Shown: positions 8,039 through 17,173, numbered from the stretch's first letter. The stretch: 44,306 nt of DNA from Rhodospirillaceae bacterium (GCA_023266845.1 JAHFPH010000012.1:1-44306); one strand, 5' to 3'. Notes: generated by a model not told the origin, from the letters alone. Program-made: numbers and translations.

Positions 8039-8479
8039 TCACTTCTCCTGCGGTATCGAGTAACTCGCGGTGACGTGCGCGACCGGATCGGGTTTCCCTT
8101 CGCTGTAGAGCGTCACTTCGCCGAAGGCCAGGCGCTTGCCCAGCTTCACGATGCGGCCCTCGGCCAGGATGTCGCGCGGCTCGGGGCGGCTCAGGAAATT
8201 GATGTTGAGGTTCACGGTCACGGCCTCGGCGCGCGCGCGGCCGACCATGCTGAGCACAACAGCGTACATCGCGTAATCTGCCAGGCCCATCATCGACGGG
8301 CCGGCGATGGTGCCGCCGGGCCGCAAATGCTGCTTGTCATAGGGCAGGCGCGCGGTGACGTGCCCGGCCGTCATCTTTTCCACGCGCAGGCCCAGCGCAT
8401 GCGCCAGCGGCAGCGCCGAGGCGGTGATCGCGTTGAACTCGGCGATGCTGATGCGGCTTTCCTCGGTCTTCTGCTGCAT
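8039..8479 (-). CDS. PaaI family hotdog thioesterase
   Basis: A 146-residue hotdog-fold protein. After an N-terminal helix it shows LPLAHALGLRVEKMTAGHVT, then HLRPGGTIAGPSMMGLADYA, the HGG-like loop followed by the central helix with the conserved Asp that activates water, and a C-terminal TVNLNINFLSRPEPRDILAE strand set. Family members hydrolyse acyl-CoA or aryl-CoA thioesters as tetramers. No substrate is indicated; the neighbour on the other side of a repeat is an ECHDC3-like protein, so both may belong to acyl-CoA quality control. The ATG at 8479 has an AGGGAAGAG ribosome-binding site 8 nt upstream and is preferred to the ATG at 8506. Confidence 0.88.
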   Translation of the reverse strand: MQQKTEESRISIAEFNAITASALPLAHALGLRVEKMTAGHVTARLPYDKQHLRPGGTIAGPSMMGLADYAMYAVVLSMVGRARAEAVTVNLNINFLSRPEPRDILAEGRIVKLGKRLAFGEVTLYSEGKPDPVAHVTASYSIPQEK

Positions 8480-8537
8480 GTCACGCTCTTCCCTGCCCGC
8501 TTTCATAGCCCGATTCGCCCGCGAACCTCAAAGCGAA

Positions 8538-8631
8538 GGAACCACCAAGTCACCAAGACACCAAGTTGGCCGAAATGCGCGGCCCAGGGCCGCGCAAGAA
8601 TTCCCTTGGCGCCTTGGTGTTCCACTTCTTG
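8538..8631. repeat. Palindromic intergenic repeat, family A, copy 2
   Basis: The left arm is GGAACCACCAAGTCACC plus ACACCAAG; the right arm is CTTGGCGCCTTGGTGTTCC. The interior carries CGAAATGCGCGGCCC, similar to the copy at 5703-5787. It lies between two divergent genes. Confidence 0.75.
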
Positions 8632-8663
8632 CATTGCCGAGCGCGCGCGGCGAATATCCTGAT

Positions 8664-9452
8664 ATGAGCCAGGAAAAAGACGTGCTGCTGCGGCACGATT
8701 CGGGCGGCGTCGCCACGCTGACCATGAACCGGCCGAAGCAGCGCAACGCGCTGTCCGGCGGGTTGATGGCGGCGATCCAGGGCGCGCTCGACTCGATCGC
8801 CCGGGACCGCGCGGTCAAGGCCGTGGTGCTGGCGGCCAACGGCCCCGTCTATTGCGCCGGGCACGATCTGCGCGAGATGCGCGCCATGCCGGGCAGGCAG
8901 GCGCTGGAAGCGCTGTTCCGGCAATGCAGCGCGATGATGCTGTCGATCCTGAGGTTGCCCAAGCCGGTGATCGCCAAGGTGCAAGGCACCGCGACCGCCG
9001 CGGGCTGCCAGCTGGTCGCGACCTGCGACCTGGCGGTTGCGTCCACCAAGGCGCGCTTCGCCACGCCCGGCGTGAATATCGGCTTGTTCTGCTCGACCCC
9101 CGCCGTGGCGCTGTCGCGCGCCGTGGGGCGCAAGCCCGCGATGGAAATGCTGCTGACCGGCGAGCCGGTCACGGCCCGCGAGGCGCTGCGCATCGGCCTC
9201 ATCAACCGCGCGGTCGCGCCCGCGAGGCTCGACGCGGAGACGGCCGCGCTGGCGCGGCGCGTCGCCTCGAAATCGCCGCTGACCGTGAAGATCGGCAAGG
9301 AGAATTTCTATCGCCAGCTCGAGATGGGCATCGAGCAGGCCTACGACCAGGTCAGCCGCGCGATGGCCGAGAACATGCTAGCCCTGGACGCCGAGGCCGG
9401 CATCGACGCCTTCCTGGAAAAAAAGCCCGAGCCGGAATGGAAAGGACGCTGA
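8664..9452 (+). CDS. Enoyl-CoA hydratase/isomerase family protein, ECHDC3-like
   Basis: The protein has 262 residues and the crotonase fold: LTMNRPKQRNALSGGL at the N-terminus, YCAGHDLREMRAM for the adenine and oxyanion region, and TATAAGCQLVATCDLAVAS followed by FATPGVNIGLFCSTPAVALS. The AAGCQLVA and GVNIGLFCSTP segments are those of the ECHDC3 branch. The two catalytic glutamates of true enoyl-CoA hydratases are replaced (Q in GCQL, and no Glu in the TPGVNIG segment), so water addition to enoyl-CoA is doubtful. A downstream CoA-binding gene starts 8 bp after the stop, suggesting a two-gene operon. The start ATG follows the repeat element directly. Confidence 0.9.
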   Translation: MSQEKDVLLRHDSGGVATLTMNRPKQRNALSGGLMAAIQGALDSIARDRAVKAVVLAANGPVYCAGHDLREMRAMPGRQALEALFRQCSAMMLSILRLPKPVIAKVQGTATAAGCQLVATCDLAVASTKARFATPGVNIGLFCSTPAVALSRAVGRKPAMEMLLTGEPVTAREALRIGLINRAVAPARLDAETAALARRVASKSPLTVKIGKENFYRQLEMGIEQAYDQVSRAMAENMLALDAEAGIDAFLEKKPEPEWKGR

Positions 9453-9460
9453 GCGACCGG

Positions 9461-9940
9461 ATGAACCACGACAGCTACGACGACGACTATGTGCGCGCGA
9501 TCCTAAAGAAGGTGCGCGTGATCGCGATGGTCGGCGCCAGCCCGAACTGGAACCGGCCCAGCTATTTCGCGATGAAATACCTGCAGGGCAAGGGCTTCCG
9601 CGTGATCCCGGTCAATCCCGTCGCCGCCGGCCAGGAAGTCCTGGGCGAGAAAGTCCATGCCAGCCTGAAGGACATCCCGGACAAGGTCGACATGGTGGAC
9701 GTGTTCCGCGCGTCCGCGGTCGCCGGCCCGATCGCCGACGACGCCATCGCCATCGGCGCCAAAGTGCTGTGGATGCAATTGGGCGTGCGCAACGACGCGG
9801 CGGCTGCGCGCGCCGAGGCCGCCGGACTCGAAGTCGTCATGAATCGCTGCCCCAAGATCGAATACGCGCGGCTGAACGCCGAGCTAGGCTGGCACGGCTT
9901 CAACTCGGGCATCATCACCAGCAAGCGCCGGCGCATTTGA
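9461..9940 (+). CDS. CoA-binding (YccU-like) domain protein
   Basis: A 159-residue single-domain protein of the CoA-binding family (Rossmann-like, as in succinyl-CoA synthetase alpha). It shows VRVIAMVGASPNWNRPSY near residues 17-35, FRVIPVNPVAAGQEVLGEKV, a VDMVDVFRAS strand, and the C-terminal NRCPKIEYARL with the conserved Cys. The related E. coli protein is YccU; binding of CoA or of a nucleotide is the expected property, but the physiological role is not established. It follows the ECHDC3-like gene by 8 bp. An in-frame ATG at 9437 would overlap that gene and is the alternative start. Confidence 0.85.
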   Translation: MNHDSYDDDYVRAILKKVRVIAMVGASPNWNRPSYFAMKYLQGKGFRVIPVNPVAAGQEVLGEKVHASLKDIPDKVDMVDVFRASAVAGPIADDAIAIGAKVLWMQLGVRNDAAAARAEAAGLEVVMNRCPKIEYARLNAELGWHGFNSGIITSKRRRI

Positions 9941-9950
9941 GGCCGATGGC

Positions 9951-10020
9951 CCTCATGCTTCGACAGGCTCAGCATGAGGACTTATCTTTCGGCCTCATCC
10001 CTAGGCTTGTCGAAGGGATG
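9951..10020. repeat. Double-hairpin intergenic repeat, family C
   Basis: Two adjacent stem-loops are present: CCTCATGCT/AGCATGAGG with loop TCGACAGGCTC, and CATCCCT/AGGGATG with loop AGGCTTGTCGA. The two loops are complementary to each other over the CGACA-GGCT core. Elements with this TTCGACAGGCTCAG core are familiar in intergenic DNA of several proteobacteria. Confidence 0.7.
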
Positions 10021-10048
10021 CGGCCGCGTCCGATAAAGGAAAACACCG

Positions 10049-11341
10049 ATGACCGACAGCAAACCCGACTTCGAGACCCTGGCGATCCATGCCGGCGCGC
10101 AGCCCGACCCCGCCACCGGCGCGCGTGCCACGCCCATCTACGCGACCACGTCCTTCGTGTTCGACGATGTCGACCACGCCGCCTCGCTGTTCAACCTGCA
10201 GACCACGGGCTTCATGTATTCGCGCATCATGAACCCCACGGTCGCGGTGCTGGAGGAGCGGCTGGCCGCGCTCGAGGGCGGGCGCGGCGCCACGGGCTGC
10301 GCCTCGGGCCATTCCGCGCAGGTGCTGGCGCTGTTCCCGCTGCTGTCCACGGGTGACGAGTTCGTCGCCTCGAACAAGCTTTACGGCGGCTCGATCACGC
10401 AGTTCGGCCAGACCTTCAAGAAATTCGGCTGGACCGTGAAGTTCGTCGACCCCGACGACATGGACGCGGTCAGGCGCGCGGTCGACGAAAAAACCAAGGC
10501 CGTGTTCACCGAATGCCTGGCGAATCCGGGCGGCGTGGTCGTGGATATCGAGGCGATGGCGAAAATCGCGCACGCCGCCAACTGCCCGCTGATCGTCGAC
10601 AACACGCTGGCCACGCCCTATCTGCTGCGGCCGATGGAATGGGGCGCGGACATCGTGGTGCATTCCACCACCAAGTTCCTGTCGGGCACCGGCACCACGA
10701 TCGGCGGCGCGGTGATCGACTCGGGCAAATTCGATTGGGCCAAGGCCGGAAAGTTCCCCGACCTGGCCGGGCCCTGCGCCGCCTATCACGGCCTTACGTT
10801 CTTCGAGACCTTCGGCGATCTCGCCTACACCATGCATTGCCACGCCGTGGGCTTGCGCGACCTGGGCCCCACCATGTCGCCGTTCGGCGCGTGGATCACG
10901 CTGTTGGGCGTCGAGACCCTGGCGCTGCGCATGGACCGGCATTGCGCCAACGCCGCGAGGGTCGCGGAATTCCTGACCGGCCACAAAGCGGTGGCCTGGG
11001 TCAATTACGCCGGCCTGCCCGCGAACAAGTACAACAGGCTGGCGAAGAAATATTTGCCCAAGGGTGCGGGCGCGGTGTTCACCTTCGGCCTCAAGGGCGG
11101 CTACCAGGCCGGCATCAGGATGGTCGAGGGCGTGAACATGCTGTCGCACCTCGCCAATATCGGCGACAGCAAAAGCCTCATCATCCACCCCGCCTCGACC
11201 ACGCACCGGCAATTGACCGAGGCGCAGCAGATCGCCGCCGGCGCCGGGCCCGACGTGATCCGGCTTTCCATCGGCCTGGAAAGCGCCAAGGACATCATCG
11301 CCGACCTGGATCAGGCGCTGAACAGGGCCGCCGGCAACTGA
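10049..11341 (+). CDS. metY: O-acetylhomoserine (thiol)-lyase / aminocarboxypropyltransferase
   Basis: This 430-residue PLP enzyme belongs to the Cys/Met metabolism family. It begins with the DFETLAIHAGAQPDPATGAR opening typical of MetY, has the cofactor-phosphate region SRIMNPTVAVLEERLAALEG, the LIVDNTLATPY strand with the Asp that pairs with the pyridine nitrogen, and VHSTTKFLSGTGTTIGG, where Lys209 should form the Schiff base. Reaction: O-acetyl-L-homoserine plus sulfide (or methanethiol) gives homocysteine (or methionine) plus acetate. The length of 430 and the C-terminal HPASTTHRQL favour MetY over cystathionine-type enzymes of about 390 residues. It stands alone, preceded by repeat C. 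Confidence 0.95.
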   Translation: MTDSKPDFETLAIHAGAQPDPATGARATPIYATTSFVFDDVDHAASLFNLQTTGFMYSRIMNPTVAVLEERLAALEGGRGATGCASGHSAQVLALFPLLSTGDEFVASNKLYGGSITQFGQTFKKFGWTVKFVDPDDMDAVRRAVDEKTKAVFTECLANPGGVVVDIEAMAKIAHAANCPLIVDNTLATPYLLRPMEWGADIVVHSTTKFLSGTGTTIGGAVIDSGKFDWAKAGKFPDLAGPCAAYHGLTFFETFGDLAYTMHCHAVGLRDLGPTMSPFGAWITLLGVETLALRMDRHCANAARVAEFLTGHKAVAWVNYAGLPANKYNRLAKKYLPKGAGAVFTFGLKGGYQAGIRMVEGVNMLSHLANIGDSKSLIIHPASTTHRQLTEAQQIAAGAGPDVIRLSIGLESAKDIIADLDQALNRAAGN

Positions 11342-11371
11342 TCGGGCTGTGGCGCGCGCCGCCAGCAGCCC

Positions 11372-11377
11372 TATAAT
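11372..11377 (+). promoter_or_regulatory. TATAAT -10 box placed for near-leaderless transcription
   Basis: A perfect TATAAT ends 7 bp before the ATG at 11385, which would put transcription start within about 1 nt of the start codon. No convincing -35 hexamer is visible at 16-18 nt spacing and there is no ribosome-binding site between the box and the ATG. Confidence 0.35.
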
Positions 11378-11384
11378 CACGGGC

Positions 11385-11738
11385 ATGTGGAATGCCTGGA
11401 AAATCGTCCTGGCAGTGGCGCTGCTCGTTGCGCCTGCCCACGCACAAAATCCCAAGCAGCCCCTCGCCGGGCAGACGATCGCCATCGTCGAGCCTTCGGG
11501 CCAGGGCAGCGTCACCCATATCGTCGCCGAGCTGCTGAAGCCGCGGCTTGAAAAGGCGCTGGGAGCGCAGATCGCCATCCAGACCGTGCCGAGCTCGGCC
11601 GAGGTCGCCGCCGCCCAGACGCCGGCCGCGAAAGACGGCGCGGAGAAGTCCAGCATTCCGCTCAACGTCCAAAACGCCATCGTGCTGCGCGAATCGATGG
11701 CCCGCGCCAGGCGGGTGATCAACGACCTGCCGAACTAA
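11385..11738 (+). CDS. Small secreted protein resembling the N-terminal lobe of Bug/TctC receptors
   Basis: A 117-residue protein with a clear Sec signal peptide (a WKIVLAVALLVAPAHA core, cleavage after Ala at about residue 20). The mature part begins GQTIAIVEPSGQGSVTHIVA and continues LLKPRLEKALGAQIAIQ. This resembles the first strand, glycine loop and helix of tripartite tricarboxylate (Bug/TctC) substrate-binding proteins, which have the pattern I-x-I-V-V-P-x-x-x-G-G-x-x-D-x-x-A-R. Full receptors have about 300 residues, so this would be only the first 60-70 residues plus an unrelated tail. I do not recognise the whole protein; the likeness may be a relic or a small binding module. No transporter genes adjoin it. 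Confidence 0.6.
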   Translation: MWNAWKIVLAVALLVAPAHAQNPKQPLAGQTIAIVEPSGQGSVTHIVAELLKPRLEKALGAQIAIQTVPSSAEVAAAQTPAAKDGAEKSSIPLNVQNAIVLRESMARARRVINDLPN

Positions 11739-11795
11739 CGAAGCATCGCTCGGCAAGGCGTTGCGGATTTGATCACGCTTCTACAGTCCATTTTC

Positions 11796-11900
11796 GTCAT
11801 GGCCGGACTTGTTCCGGCCATCCACGTCCCGCGCTGCGGCACGTCGCTACCCCGACATGGGTGGCCGGGACACGTTCCTTCGGAACGTCCCGGCCATGAC
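11796..11900. repeat. Palindromic intergenic repeat, family B, copy 2
   Basis: Ends are CGTCATGGCCGG/CCGGCCATGACG, with an inner GGCCATCCACGTCC arm and a separate hairpin ACGTTCC-TTC-GGAACGT in its right half. It shares its outer arms with the copy at 7878-8018 but has a different centre. It lies directly before queA. Confidence 0.75.
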
Positions 11901-11941
11901 GTGTTTGGTAAGCGTCGCGGGCTATCGGCGGCGGCGCAAAA

Positions 11942-12969
11942 ATGAAAACCTCGCTGTTCGATTTCCATCTGCCGCCGGAGCTGATCGCGCAGACGCCCGC
12001 GCGCCCGCGCGATTCGGCGCGGCTGCTGCTGGTGGACGGCGAGCGCCTGGAGGACCGCATCGTGCGCGATCTGCCCGCGCTCATCGAACCGGGCGACGTG
12101 CTGGTGGTGAACGACACGCGCGTGCTGCCCGCGCGCCTGACCGGCAAGCGCGGCGCGGCGAAGATCGAAGCCACGCTGCACAAACGCCTTGGCGACAGCG
12201 AGTGGCTTGCCTTCGCCAGGCCCGCCAAGCGCCTCAAGGCAGGCGACCGCGTGGAATTCGCCGGCGAGCTCGCCGCCGAGATCGTATCGCGCAACGGCGG
12301 CGAGGTGCGCCTGCGCTTCCGGCAAAGCGGCGCCGATTTCGCGCGGGCGCTGGCGAAGCACGGCCGCATGCCCCTGCCGCCCTATATCCGCCGCGCGGAC
12401 GGCTCGAGCGATGCCGACGCCGCCGATTACCAGACCATGTTCGCGGAGCGCGACGGCGCGGTGGCCGCGCCCACGGCGGGGCTGCATTTCACCCCTGCCC
12501 TGATCGCGGCCATCGAGGCGCGCGGGGCGAACCTCCGGCGCGTGACGCTGCATGTCGGCGCGGGTACGTTCCTGCCCGTGACGGAAGAGGACACGAAAAA
12601 TCACCGGATGCACGCGGAATGGGGCGAGATCGGCGCGGAAACGGCCGCCGCCGTCAACGCCGCGCGCCGATCCGGCGGGCGCGTGGTGGCCGTGGGCACC
12701 ACGGCGCTGCGCCTGTTGGAAACCGCGGCTTCCGATGACGGCACGGTGCGGCCTTTCGCCGGCGAGACATCGCTGTTCATCACGCCGGGCTATCGCTTCA
12801 AGACCGTCGACATGCTGCTGACCAATTTCCACCTGCCGCGCTCGACCCTGTTCATGCTGGTCGCGGCCTTCGCCGGATTGAAATGGATGCAGCGCGCCTA
12901 TACCCATGCCATCGCGCGGGGCTATCGCTTCTATTCCTATGGCGATGCTTGCCTGTTGCGGAGAGCGGC

Positions 12970-12973
<4 letters not shown>
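11942..12973 (+). CDS. queA: S-adenosylmethionine:tRNA ribosyltransferase-isomerase QueA
   Basis: The 343-residue protein is full length for QueA. It begins with [20 protein letters not shown], continues with [23 protein letters not shown]...DYQTMFAE and the [14 protein letters not shown] region, and ends with [15 protein letters not shown] and [12 protein letters not shown], all diagnostic. QueA transfers the ribosyl group of SAM to preQ1 at the wobble position (34) of GUN-anticodon tRNAs, giving epoxyqueuosine. The TGA overlaps the GTG start of tgt. It is the first gene of a tightly packed queuosine operon and follows a family B repeat by 41 bp. Confidence 0.97.
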
Positions 12974-14092
<1,119 letters not shown>

Positions 14093-14100
<8 letters not shown>

Positions 14101-14557
14101 CAGGCGTCCAAGCAGGTTTTCCGTGTTGGGCAGGCCCTCGGCGATACCCGCCTCGCCCGACAGGGCCACGCTCGACCGCGTGGCCAATCCGCATCCCCGC
14201 AGCGCCTATCTGGTGCGCTTCACCGCGCCGGAATTCACCTGCCTGTGCCCCGTGACCGGGCAGCCCGACTTCGCGCATCTGGTGATCGACTACGTGCCGC
14301 GCAAATGGATCGTCGAAAGTAAATCGCTGAAATTCTATCTGGCGTCCTACCGCAACACCGGCGCGTTCCACGAGGACACGACGCTGAGGATCGCCAAGAA
14401 GCTGGAACGGCTTTTGGCGCCCGACTGGCTGCGCATCGGCGGGTACTGGTATCCGCGCGGCGGGATGCCGATCGACGTCTTCTACCAGTCAGGCAAGGCG
14501 CCGGATGGTCTCTGGCTGCCGCCCCAGGATGTCGCGCCCTATCGCGGCCGCGGCTGA
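14093..14557 (+). CDS. queF: NADPH-dependent 7-cyano-7-deazaguanine reductase QueF
   Basis: A 154-residue unimodular QueF. The catalytic cysteine and aspartate are in [14 protein letters not shown] (Cys52, which forms the thioimide with preQ0, and Asp59), followed by the family signature ESKSLK (75-80) that helps bind NADPH. The reaction reduces the nitrile of preQ0 to the aminomethyl group of preQ1, the base used by Tgt. The start overlaps the end of tgt by 8 bp and the 3' end overlaps queG by 29 bp, so translation is coupled through the operon. Confidence 0.96.
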
Positions 14558-15677
14558 GCGGCAGCAGCGCTCGATAGACAAGCGCGCGGCGATCCGCGAG
14601 CGGGCCCTGGCGCTGGGCTTCCAGGCCGTGGGCTTCGCCAGGGCCGAGATCGCCGGCGAAGCGCGCGCGCATCTCGGCGATTTCCTTCAACGCGGCTACC
14701 ACGGCGATATGGGTTGGATGCGCGACAAGGCCGAGCGGCGCGGCGATCCCGCCGTGCTGTGGCCCGAGGCGAAATCCGTCGTCATGCTGGGGCTCAGCTA
14801 CGCGCCGGAAGAAAACCCGACGGGACTGCCGGCGGATCGCGGCAACATCTCGGTCTATGCGCGCGGACACGACTACCACGACGTGCTGAAAAGCAAGCTG
14901 CGCAAGCTCGCGGAATGGACGCAGAAGAATCTCGGTGGCCGAATAAAACTGTTCGTCGACACCGCGCCGGTCATGGAAAAGCCGCTGGCGCGGCAAGCCG
15001 GGATCGGTTGGCAGGGCAAGCACACCAACCTGCTGTCGCGTGAGCACGGCTCGTGGCTGTTCCTCGGTGCGCTGTTCACGACCCTCGATCTGGAAGCCGA
15101 TGCGGCCGGGGACGATCATTGCGGCGAATGCCGGCGCTGTTTGGACGCCTGCCCGACCGCGGCGTTCCCCGCACCATACGTGCTCGATGCGCGGCGCTGC
15201 ATCTCGTACCTGACCATCGAGCATAAGGGGCATATCGACCGCAGCTTGCGCCCGCTGATCGGCAACCGCATCTATGGCTGCGACGATTGCCTGGCCGCCT
15301 GCCCGTGGAACAAATTCGCCAGGGCTGGCCGCGAAAACGCCTTGCAACCGCGCGACGATCTGAAATCGCCCAAGCTGGCCGAACTGGCGCAACTGGACGA
15401 CGCCGGTTTTCGCCGCAAATTCTCCGGCTCGCCGGTCAAGCGCACGGGACGCGACCGTTTCGTCCGCAACGTGCTGATCGCCATCGGCAACAGCAAAGAC
15501 CCGGCGCTGGCGCCCGCCGCCGAGCGCCACCTGACCGACCCGTCGCCCCTGGTTCGCGCGATGGCGGTATGGGCGCTCGGGCGCCTTTTGCCGGACGGAC
15601 GCTTCGCCCGCCTACGCGATCAATGCTTGCCGGGCGAGCCGGACCCGGAGGTGGGGGCGGAATGGGCCGGATCCTGA
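14529..15677 (+). CDS. queG: Epoxyqueuosine reductase QueG
   Basis: A 382-residue cobalamin and iron-sulfur enzyme that reduces epoxyqueuosine to queuosine in tRNA. Conserved parts are [31 protein letters not shown] and [10 protein letters not shown]. Two [4Fe-4S] clusters are bound by Cys198, 201, 204, 208 and Cys224, 251, 254, 258 ([18 protein letters not shown] and [13 protein letters not shown]). The C-terminal region (about 310-370) resembles the HEAT-like repeat that cradles the tRNA anticodon. The start at 14529 overlaps queF by 29 bp; an upstream start at 14505 is possible but less like the family. It ends the queuosine operon. Confidence 0.96.
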   Translation: MSRPIAAAAERQQRSIDKRAAIRERALALGFQAVGFARAEIAGEARAHLGDFLQRGYHGDMGWMRDKAERRGDPAVLWPEAKSVVMLGLSYAPEENPTGLPADRGNISVYARGHDYHDVLKSKLRKLAEWTQKNLGGRIKLFVDTAPVMEKPLARQAGIGWQGKHTNLLSREHGSWLFLGALFTTLDLEADAAGDDHCGECRRCLDACPTAAFPAPYVLDARRCISYLTIEHKGHIDRSLRPLIGNRIYGCDDCLAACPWNKFARAGRENALQPRDDLKSPKLAELAQLDDAGFRRKFSGSPVKRTGRDRFVRNVLIAIGNSKDPALAPAAERHLTDPSPLVRAMAVWALGRLLPDGRFARLRDQCLPGEPDPEVGAEWAGS

Positions 15678-15716
15678 GCCTGCCGCTATGGCTGCGGCAC
15701 GGGCTGCGGCGACGCG

Positions 15717-16000
15717 ATGCTGTTCATCAATCTCCGCGGCCTCGATCGCCACCCCCTCGGCGGATTGGAAGACGCCGCGTTCTCGCCGCCCTCAAACGCG
15801 CCGCTTCGAGCTTTCCCGGCGTCAGCCTAGGCGCGAACGGCCGGGCGCGGGCCTATCTGGTGGAAAACGACTGGGCCATGGCCACGAACGGCGAGGAATT
15901 CGCCCAGCGCCTGGGCGCGGACGCGCCGGCGCTGATGCTTTTGCGCCTGTGGCACACGGTAATCGTGGAAAATCTGGCCGTCAGGCTTGGCTGGCGCTGA
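15717..16000 (+). pseudogene. Small unrecognised gene, probably broken by a frameshift
   Basis: Two frames together read like one protein. From ATG 15717 one frame gives MLFINLRGLDRHPLGGLEDA, well-behaved protein sequence. After about 15777 that frame becomes unconvincing, and the sensible reading continues in another frame from about 15779: VLAALKRAASSFPGVSLGAN, then YLVENDWAMATNGEEF, ending LAVRLGWR. The single open frame that spans the region (ATG 15662) has an arginine-rich first 40 residues typical of a wrong frame. One lost base, or two gained, near 15774-15779 would explain this. The joined product would be about 93 residues; I do not recognise it. It follows queG and converges with dksA, 9 bp away. 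Confidence 0.5.
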
Positions 16001-16009
16001 GGCCCGGAC

Positions 16010-16429
16010 CTACTCGTCGCGGTGGGTGCGCTCCATGCGTTCATGGCGCTCCTGCGCCTCGACGCTGAGCGTGGCGATGGGGCGCGCGTCGAGCCGGCGC
16101 ACGCCGATCGGCTCGCCGGTCTCCTCGCAATACCCGTAGGTGCCTTCCTCGATCCGGCGCATGGCGGCGTCGATCTTCGAGATCAGCTTGCGCTCGCGGT
16201 CGCGGGTTCTCAGCTCGGTGAAGCGGTCGGTCTCGAGCGTGGCGCGGTCGGTCATGTCGGCTTCGTGCAGGCTTTCTTCCTGCATGTGCTGCAGCGTTTC
16301 GCTCGATTCCTTCAGCAGCTCCTCGCGCCATTGCAGCAGCTTGGCGCGGAAATATTCGCGCTGCTGCGGATTCATGAACGGCTCGTCTTCGCTCGGCCGA
16401 TAATTGGAAGGTAGCGTCACCCGCGCCAT
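16010..16429 (-). CDS. dksA: RNA polymerase-binding transcription factor DksA
   Basis: A 139-residue DksA. The N-terminal half forms the coiled coil that enters the RNA polymerase secondary channel (QREYFRAKLLQWREELLKES, then EADMTDRATLETDRFTELRT, with the D-x-x-D-x-A tip). The C-terminal half keeps the globular domain sequence YGYCEETGEPIGVRRLDARP, but only one of the four zinc-ligand cysteines remains; the others are Thr, Ser and Ala. This replacement is usual in alphaproteobacteria. DksA works with ppGpp to repress rRNA promoters and activate amino-acid promoters. A good promoter lies 43-71 bp upstream. Confidence 0.95.
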   Translation of the reverse strand: MARVTLPSNYRPSEDEPFMNPQQREYFRAKLLQWREELLKESSETLQHMQEESLHEADMTDRATLETDRFTELRTRDRERKLISKIDAAMRRIEEGTYGYCEETGEPIGVRRLDARPIATLSVEAQERHERMERTHRDE

Positions 16430-16471
16430 CTTGACCCCGTTTTTTTAGTGCCCCCGGATCGAAGGGCGCGG

Positions 16472-16500
16472 AGTATAGGTAGGCGGTTTGGTCCGATCAA
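16472..16500 (-). promoter_or_regulatory. Sigma-70-type promoter of dksA
   Basis: On the minus strand TTGATC (16500-16495) is followed after exactly 17 nt by TATACT (16477-16472), which matches TATAAT in five positions. The transcript would start near 16465, leaving a leader of about 36 nt before the dksA ATG. Confidence 0.65.
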
Positions 16501-16576
16501 GGCCGCCGAAAACACGGTTTTTTCGTAGGTTTTTCAGTCAGTTAGGCAAAATCTACGGAACCCCGCGGAAACGCTT

Positions 16577-16598
16577 GGGGCGTCCTGTCGGACGCCCC
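16577..16598 (-). terminator. Hairpin downstream of flaF
   Basis: GGGGCGTCC and GGACGCCCC form a perfect 9-bp stem with loop TGTC. It lies 34 bp past the flaF stop, between flaF and the dksA promoter. Neither side has a strong T run, so it may be a weak or Rho-assisted terminator. Confidence 0.55.
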
Positions 16599-16631
16599 TA
16601 AAAGCCGCGAAAATCCTGAATTGGAACCGGG

Positions 16632-17024
16632 TCAGGCGGCTTCGGCCGGCGGCATGACAGGCGATTCGCGCCGGGCCGACAGGCCGGCGGCGACATTGCG
16701 GTTGATGTCGATCAGGGTACCCAGCTTGCTGGCCGCCGGCTCGCTCAACGCGTCGAGCGTTTGGCGGTCGACGAAGATGCTGAGGCTGACGATATTGGCT
16801 TTCAGCTCGTCGGGCAGCGCGTTCTCGGCCGAGGCCACGTCGCACTGGATGATGGTCCACAGCCGCCAGTTCAGGCGCAACGCGGTGCGATAGGCCTCGA
16901 CGTCCTGCGCCACGTTCTCGCGCGCGTCGTTCAGGCGCCGCGCGGCTTCCATCAGCGCCTTGGCTTCGGTGCTGCCGCTGACGTTGGCGTTATGAAGATG
17001 TTTCCTGCGGTCGCCGATCGACAT
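16632..17024 (-). CDS. flaF: Flagellar biosynthesis regulator FlaF
   Basis: A 130-residue protein with the FlaF pattern: an N-terminal helix (EAKALMEAARRLNDARENVA), then YRTALRLNWRLWTIIQCDV, the LPDELKANIVSLSIFVDRQT helix and KLGTLIDINRNVAAGLS near the end. FlaF is an alphaproteobacterial factor that, with FlbT, adjusts flagellin translation and secretion; FlbT is not in this window. The ATG at 17024 has AAGGA 7-8 nt upstream. The gene is divergent from sciP, and the 231-bp gap between them holds a perfect CtrA box that could serve both. Confidence 0.85.
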   Translation of the reverse strand: MSIGDRRKHLHNANVSGSTEAKALMEAARRLNDARENVAQDVEAYRTALRLNWRLWTIIQCDVASAENALPDELKANIVSLSIFVDRQTLDALSEPAASKLGTLIDINRNVAAGLSARRESPVMPPAEAA

Positions 17025-17158
17025 GATCCCAATCCTTCGTGGATCGCTGGCGGGCACCCAAGCGGGGCTTCCTGCCGAAACTGCCGCCACCATAGGTGCA
17101 TGGGGTTAACAGCGGATGAACGCCCCGGCGCCTGGGCGGTGCTGGGGACCAGGCTGAG

Positions 17159-17173
17159 TTAACCAATAATTAA
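17159..17173. promoter_or_regulatory. CtrA binding box, perfect TTAA-N7-TTAA
   Basis: TTAACCAATAATTAACC gives TTAA, exactly seven bases and TTAA, followed by CC; this is the CtrA consensus. Half sites TTAA occur at 17106 and 17183. It lies 83 bp before the sciP start and 135 bp before the flaF start. Confidence 0.75.

Noticed and set aside
5703-10020. Repeats considered as a CRISPR array or insertion-sequence ends
   Set aside because: Copies are kilobases apart, palindromic, without regular spacers, and no cas or transposase gene is present.
15662-16000. Single 112-residue gene after queG
   Set aside because: Its first 40 residues are a wrong-frame-like Arg/Pro-rich string, whereas another frame gives normal protein sequence there; a frameshift is more likely.
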